In this document: piece by piece, positions 35,998-39,475 of the stretch
Numbering within the stretch: position 1 is the first letter of the stretch
Layout: each line of letters starts with the position of its first letter
NCBI GenBank assembly: GCA_026709065.1
Contig: JAPOTS010000060.1
Coordinates: forward strand, 1-39,475
Origin: Bacteroidota bacterium
Lineage (GTDB): Bacteria > Bacteroidota > Rhodothermia > Rhodothermales > Bin80
DNA length: 39,475 nucleotides
Direction: 5' to 3'
Position numbers and translations under genes: made by a program
Notes under the pieces: model-generated
Database searches by the model: none
What the model was told of the DNA's origin: nothing
Seen by the model: only the letters and a program-made list of their open reading frames with translations

Positions 35998-37020
35998 TCA
36001 GTCACATAGAGGGAGTGGGGATCCGAGCCCAATTTCATTTTCTGTCCATTCATTTCCGTTGGAATCAATTAGATATGTGTGATTTGTAGATCCCGAAAAA
36101 ATGCCTAACCCTCCTTGTATGTTAGAATATACATTGGTTGGAGTTCCTAATAAAATCGGGTCAGTTCCAGTCAAGTAGTCATCCTGAATGGTAATTGATC
36201 TACTCCATAACACTAAGTCTTCATTCAGGCTTGTCACTACGATTTTGAAATATATATCTGAGTCGATTTCTGATATGTATGGGGGACGGGTAAAGATCTC
36301 AAACTCACGGGTTTCATTTTCAAAAAGCTTGTCAGAGAAATAACCAGTGAAAAAGGTACCATAGTATTGATTGAAAGGAACAGGGGGTCGGTCTAGACTT
36401 GTAAATGAATCAAATAGAGACGGGTCTGAACTGTCAAACCGAATTAGGTACAATGCGGGAACTCCATCAGGGTTATCAAATAGATCCACCGAATCATCAT
36501 CATCAAGACAAGAACGAAATACTTGATATACTAACAATTGATAAAAAGATCTGCCAGATAGGTCTGTAACACTAAATCTTATTCTGTAAATTGGTAGCTC
36601 TTGAGATCCAATGCTGACATCTTGAAGATCTAAAAAAGTAGATTTTAGCATCGGAGCATGAGAAATGGCATAAACGCTTGCAAATCCGGGTGATGATACA
36701 TCCAGCCTATATTCCTCTCCAATGATAGGGCGCGTGCCCAGCTCTGAGAGATAAACCCCGTTTTTAGTATGGATTAATGTCTCTTGACGGCCAGATTCTC
36801 CTTTAATCGTAACAGTTGCATCTTTAATTTGGTACTCTTCTATGGGTAATGAGCTATTTAAGGGGAGGCTTTGACTGATCTCTACAGACCAAATACTGTC
36901 TGGATTAAATTCTCCCCTTATAGCTAAACTTGATGTATAATCATCTGGAGAATTAATGTCTATCGTAGATTCGCATGCGGAGAATATGATGAGGGATGTT
37001 AAGCAGTATTTAAGTGACAT
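35998..37020 (-). CDS. DUF4249 family lipoprotein
   Basis: A 340-aa lipoprotein with lipobox FSAC (Cys16) and the DUF4249 layout: an early strand region ESTIDINSPDDYTSSLAIRG, DATVTIKGESGRQETLIH, and EEYRLDVSSPGFASVYA, then a long beta domain and a C-terminal GGLGIFSGSTNHTYLID that is typical of the family (a final 'GxxGxFxG' segment). DUF4249 proteins are found next to TonB-dependent receptors in Bacteroidota and are thought to cooperate in outer-membrane uptake. It starts 1 bp after the stop of the upstream TonB receptor, so they form one transcript. The ligand is unknown. Confidence 0.9.
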   Translation of the reverse strand: MSLKYCLTSLIIFSACESTIDINSPDDYTSSLAIRGEFNPDSIWSVEISQSLPLNSSLPIEEYQIKDATVTIKGESGRQETLIHTKNGVYLSELGTRPIIGEEYRLDVSSPGFASVYAISHAPMLKSTFLDLQDVSIGSQELPIYRIRFSVTDLSGRSFYQLLVYQVFRSCLDDDDSVDLFDNPDGVPALYLIRFDSSDPSLFDSFTSLDRPPVPFNQYYGTFFTGYFSDKLFENETREFEIFTRPPYISEIDSDIYFKIVVTSLNEDLVLWSRSITIQDDYLTGTDPILLGTPTNVYSNIQGGLGIFSGSTNHTYLIDSNGNEWTENEIGLGSPLPLCD

Positions 37021-37021
37021 A

Positions 37022-39377
37022 TCAAAAGTCTAGTTGATATGAAATGAATGGAACCCACTGGAACAAAGAGATCTGTTTCCCTTCTATCGGGGGGCTGAAA
37101 AAGTCTTCGTTAATGTTAGTATATGCATAGATATAGAATGGATTTCTTCGTCCATAAGCATTATATATGCCAATGGAAAAGGTACTAGTTGCCCATGAGA
37201 GCGGTTTATCAAAATGAAATCCTAAATCCAAGCGGTGATGATCAGGTGCTCGAGAGTTATTTAGGGGGCCAAAGTCAACTACCGTCAGTGTATTGATCTT
37301 ATATTCTCCAATGGGTAGCCAAACTGGATAACCACTACCGTAAACCCAAGAATCAGAAAATTCAATCCGATTTGTGATTCGATAGAGGCTTACTATTGAG
37401 AGATCATGTCGGCGATCAAACCCATCAGGAAATGTATTACCACCATTGAGATTATTAAATGTCCTTGTTGTTTGAGCCAATGTATAACCGAGCCAGCCCG
37501 TCCATCTTCCAGAGTTTTTTCTCGCAAAAAATTCGATTCCAGTTGCATGACCCTTTCCTTCTTCAATCAAGCTGGCCCAATTTAGAATAGGGGATGTCCG
37601 AATAGTTGCATTTGTCTTATACTCGAGAAGTTGTTGCATAGGCCGGATATAGCCTTCAATGGATAGCTCAAATTCACCATTGGGAGGCTCCCATTTTAAT
37701 CCTAGGGCTAACTGGTGACCTCTTTGTGGTTTTATTGATTCAGTGCTGGGTATCCATAAATCATTAGGAAGTTGTGAACCACCCTGCTTTAAAAGGTGTA
37801 TGTACTGTTGTGATGTAACTACAGATGCTTTTGCACTAAGATGTTCCGATATCAGAAAGTTAGCATTCAAGCGGGGTTCAATTGACCAATAAGAAGTCCC
37901 TTCAACAAAATAACTTGATGCACGAAGTCCCAAGTTAACCTGCAATCTGCTACTTAGATGAATTTCGTCTTCTATGTAAGTGGCCACAGTCTTAGAGTTA
38001 AGATGTTCGGTGGGGAATTGAGTTTGAATATTCTCAAATTGATCCGATTCTGTTTCAACAAAACGTTGAGTGCGTCCAGGTTGAATACGATGCCAAATCC
38101 CTTCTATGCCAAAGTGCAAGTGATGTCTAGTGGCGGCATTATATTCAGCATCTACCTTAATGATACGATCCAAAATCCCCGAATCCCAAATCTCTTGGGA
38201 TATACTGAGGGTTTGATTCATATCTGATTGTGATCTCTCTCGATTACGTTCCAACGCATAATTGTACGAGGTCAACCCTGCTAGGACATTAACAAACAAA
38301 CGATGACCAATAACTCGGTTCCATCTAAGGGCTAATAGTTTATTCCCCCAGCCAGTATCTGTACTCACCATGTCAGGAACAATAGTATCGGCATTAGACA
38401 GGTCTTTATCGGAATCATACCTGTATGCGAGAAGATCTCTTCCTGTATAAGCGCTTAAATACAAACGGTCACGCTTGGAAGCAATAATATTGGCCTTGAA
38501 GTGAAGGTCATAGAAAAAAAACGAAATCTCTTTCTGCTTCGCGGTCCTCAATTGCTAAGAGTAATAAATCAATTAGTGTACGTCGTCCAGAAAGCAAAAA
38601 AGAGGCTTTATCTCTCTTAATTGGTCCTTCAATCAATACTCTTGATGATAGAATACCAGCCGCTACTTGGCCTCGATAGCGTTTCAAATTTCCTTCCTTC
38701 ATCGTATAATCAATAACTGATGAAAGTCGTCCACCATATCGAGCAGGAAATCCCCCTTTATAGAATTGAACATTCTTCATAGCCTGTGCAGGAAACATAC
38801 TGAAAAACCCCAATAAATGACTAGGGTTATATAATGGAAGTCCGTCTAATAATATCAAATTTTGATCTGCCCTCCCGCCTCGAACATACAGCCCGCTATT
38901 TCCTTCTCTTCCCCCTTGTACGCCTGGAAGTAACTGTAGTATTTTTTGAACATCTGGTTCTCCTAAGAGCACTGGAAGCGTCTCTAAATCACTAATCTCA
39001 ATATTATGTTTACCCATATTGAGGTTATCCACTATTCGATTATTAGACGCGACGACTTCAATTTCTTCAAGATTGATCTCACGAGGAACAAGAGTGAGCG
39101 TAAGGGTAGTATCTGTGGATAGTATTAAATCAAGATTAAATATCTCGTATGCAATATGTGAAACAAGAAGATTAGGCTGGGGCGCGGTAGAGGTAAAACT
39201 GAAAAAGTCATATTGATTCGTGGTCGTTCCTTGTTCAAGCTCAATTGAGAATATCTCAACATCTGGGATCCGTTCACCACTAAGACGGTCTTCTACATAA
39301 CCACTGACGGTATAACTCTGAGCATATGTCTGTAAAAGATATCATAGGATGAAAGGTTCAGTAGCCGGCCTTATCAT
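37022..39377 (-). pseudogene. TonB-dependent receptor disrupted by a frameshift and a 5' stop
   Basis: A second TonB-dependent receptor, partner of the DUF4249 gene. Reassembled reading: a signal-like stretch YLLQTYAQS, a carboxypeptidase-regulatory-like domain (SYTVSGYVEDRLSGERIPDV), a plug (LLPGVQGGREGNSGLYVRGG, LILLDGLPLYNP, FPARYGGRLSSVIDY) and a barrel ending in YQLDF. Two lesions are seen. First, a run of eight T on the coding strand (38514-38521) shifts the frame: as given it ends DFVFFL-stop, while one T fewer yields DFVFFYDLHFKANII and continues. Second, upstream of YLLQTYAQS the frame meets TGA (39342-39344); the nearest in-frame ATG (39377) lies before it and no start codon follows until a GTG at 39032 inside the plug region. 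Either lesion could be a sequence error, a recent mutation, or damage from the adjacent IS110 element. Confidence 0.78.
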
Positions 39378-39406
39378 GGCTGTAACTTTAACTAAACTTT
39401 TATTCT

Positions 39407-39475
39407 ATGAAATCAAACTTACATTCTCCCCCTATTCAGTACTTTGTTGGACTTGACGTTCACCGGGACACGATA
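39407..39475 (+). mobile_element. IS110-family transposase, N-terminal fragment cut by window end
   Basis: An ATG at 39407 opens a frame of 23 codons that runs off the window: the piece YFVGLDVHRDTI matches the start of IS110/IS1111 DEDD transposases, with Asp17 as the first catalytic residue. It is divergent from the TonB receptor and begins 29 bp from that gene's apparent ATG. The rest of the element, including its ends and any bridge-RNA region, lies outside the window or in the short gap. Intactness cannot be judged. Confidence 0.75.

Noticed and set aside
1-39475. CRISPR array or tandem repeat array
   Set aside because: No regularly spaced direct repeats were seen; the repeated protein motifs are FG-GAP loops and are not repeats at DNA level.

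Overview
The window looks like a chromosomal segment from a Gram-negative member of the Bacteroidota/Rhodothermota/Balneolota group. The evidence is a C-terminal type IX secretion (T9SS) sorting domain of the 'NYPNPFNPST' kind, a PorW/SprE-like lipoprotein, two SusC-like TonB-dependent receptors with carboxypeptidase-regulatory-like N-termini, a DUF4249 lipoprotein, many lipoboxes, and start sites that mostly lack Shine-Dalgarno sequences. A standard code with TGA as stop is used (for example ispH and the first TonB receptor). Species cannot be named from the sequence alone.

Layout. 1-3.6 kb: the tail of an unknown + strand gene, a TonB-dependent receptor and an aldo/keto reductase, both on the minus strand. 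4.3-8.1 kb: a tight + strand cluster of ispH, two small lipoproteins and an M20 dipeptidase, followed by tRNA-Leu(CAA). 8.4-11.8 kb: a short methionine-synthase-like (core MetE) protein on the minus strand and a secreted FG-GAP protein with a T9SS tail on the plus strand, closed by a perfect 16-bp hairpin. 12.4-18 kb: a minus-strand, tightly coupled three-gene surface-protein operon: choice-of-anchor B/LVIVD protein, a YncE-like propeller whose cytochrome-c-like domain has lost its haem motif, and a ten-repeat FG-GAP lipoprotein probably starting at TTG.

18-25.5 kb is an alpha-glucan (glycogen) locus: glgE-glgB transcribed one way, glgX the other way, and malQ convergent on glgX with a 39-bp overlap. 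A 15-bp inverted repeat lies between the divergent glgE and glgX. GlgE builds glucan from maltose-1-phosphate, GlgB branches it, GlgX debranches it and MalQ reshuffles the released maltooligosaccharides. The maltose-1-phosphate-making enzymes are not in the window.

25.8-29.4 kb is an accessory island: an EcoRI-type adenine methyltransferase, a DUF262-HNH nuclease and a possible 41-aa ORF overlapping by ATGA, next to a decayed IS1595 (ISXO2-like) transposase and a small membrane-anchored orphan ORF. This restriction-modification-like operon is the best candidate here for an under-described system, because the expected EcoRI-type nuclease is replaced by a DUF262-HNH protein.

29.5-39.5 kb: a small lipoprotein and an exported PHP phosphoesterase (minus), pyruvate kinase overlapping a PorW/SprE-like TPR-SPOR lipoprotein (plus), and a DUF4249 lipoprotein with a second TonB receptor (minus). 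That receptor carries a frameshift at a homopolymer and an in-frame stop in its signal-peptide region. The window ends inside the start of an IS110-family transposase that lies 29 bp from the damaged receptor start.
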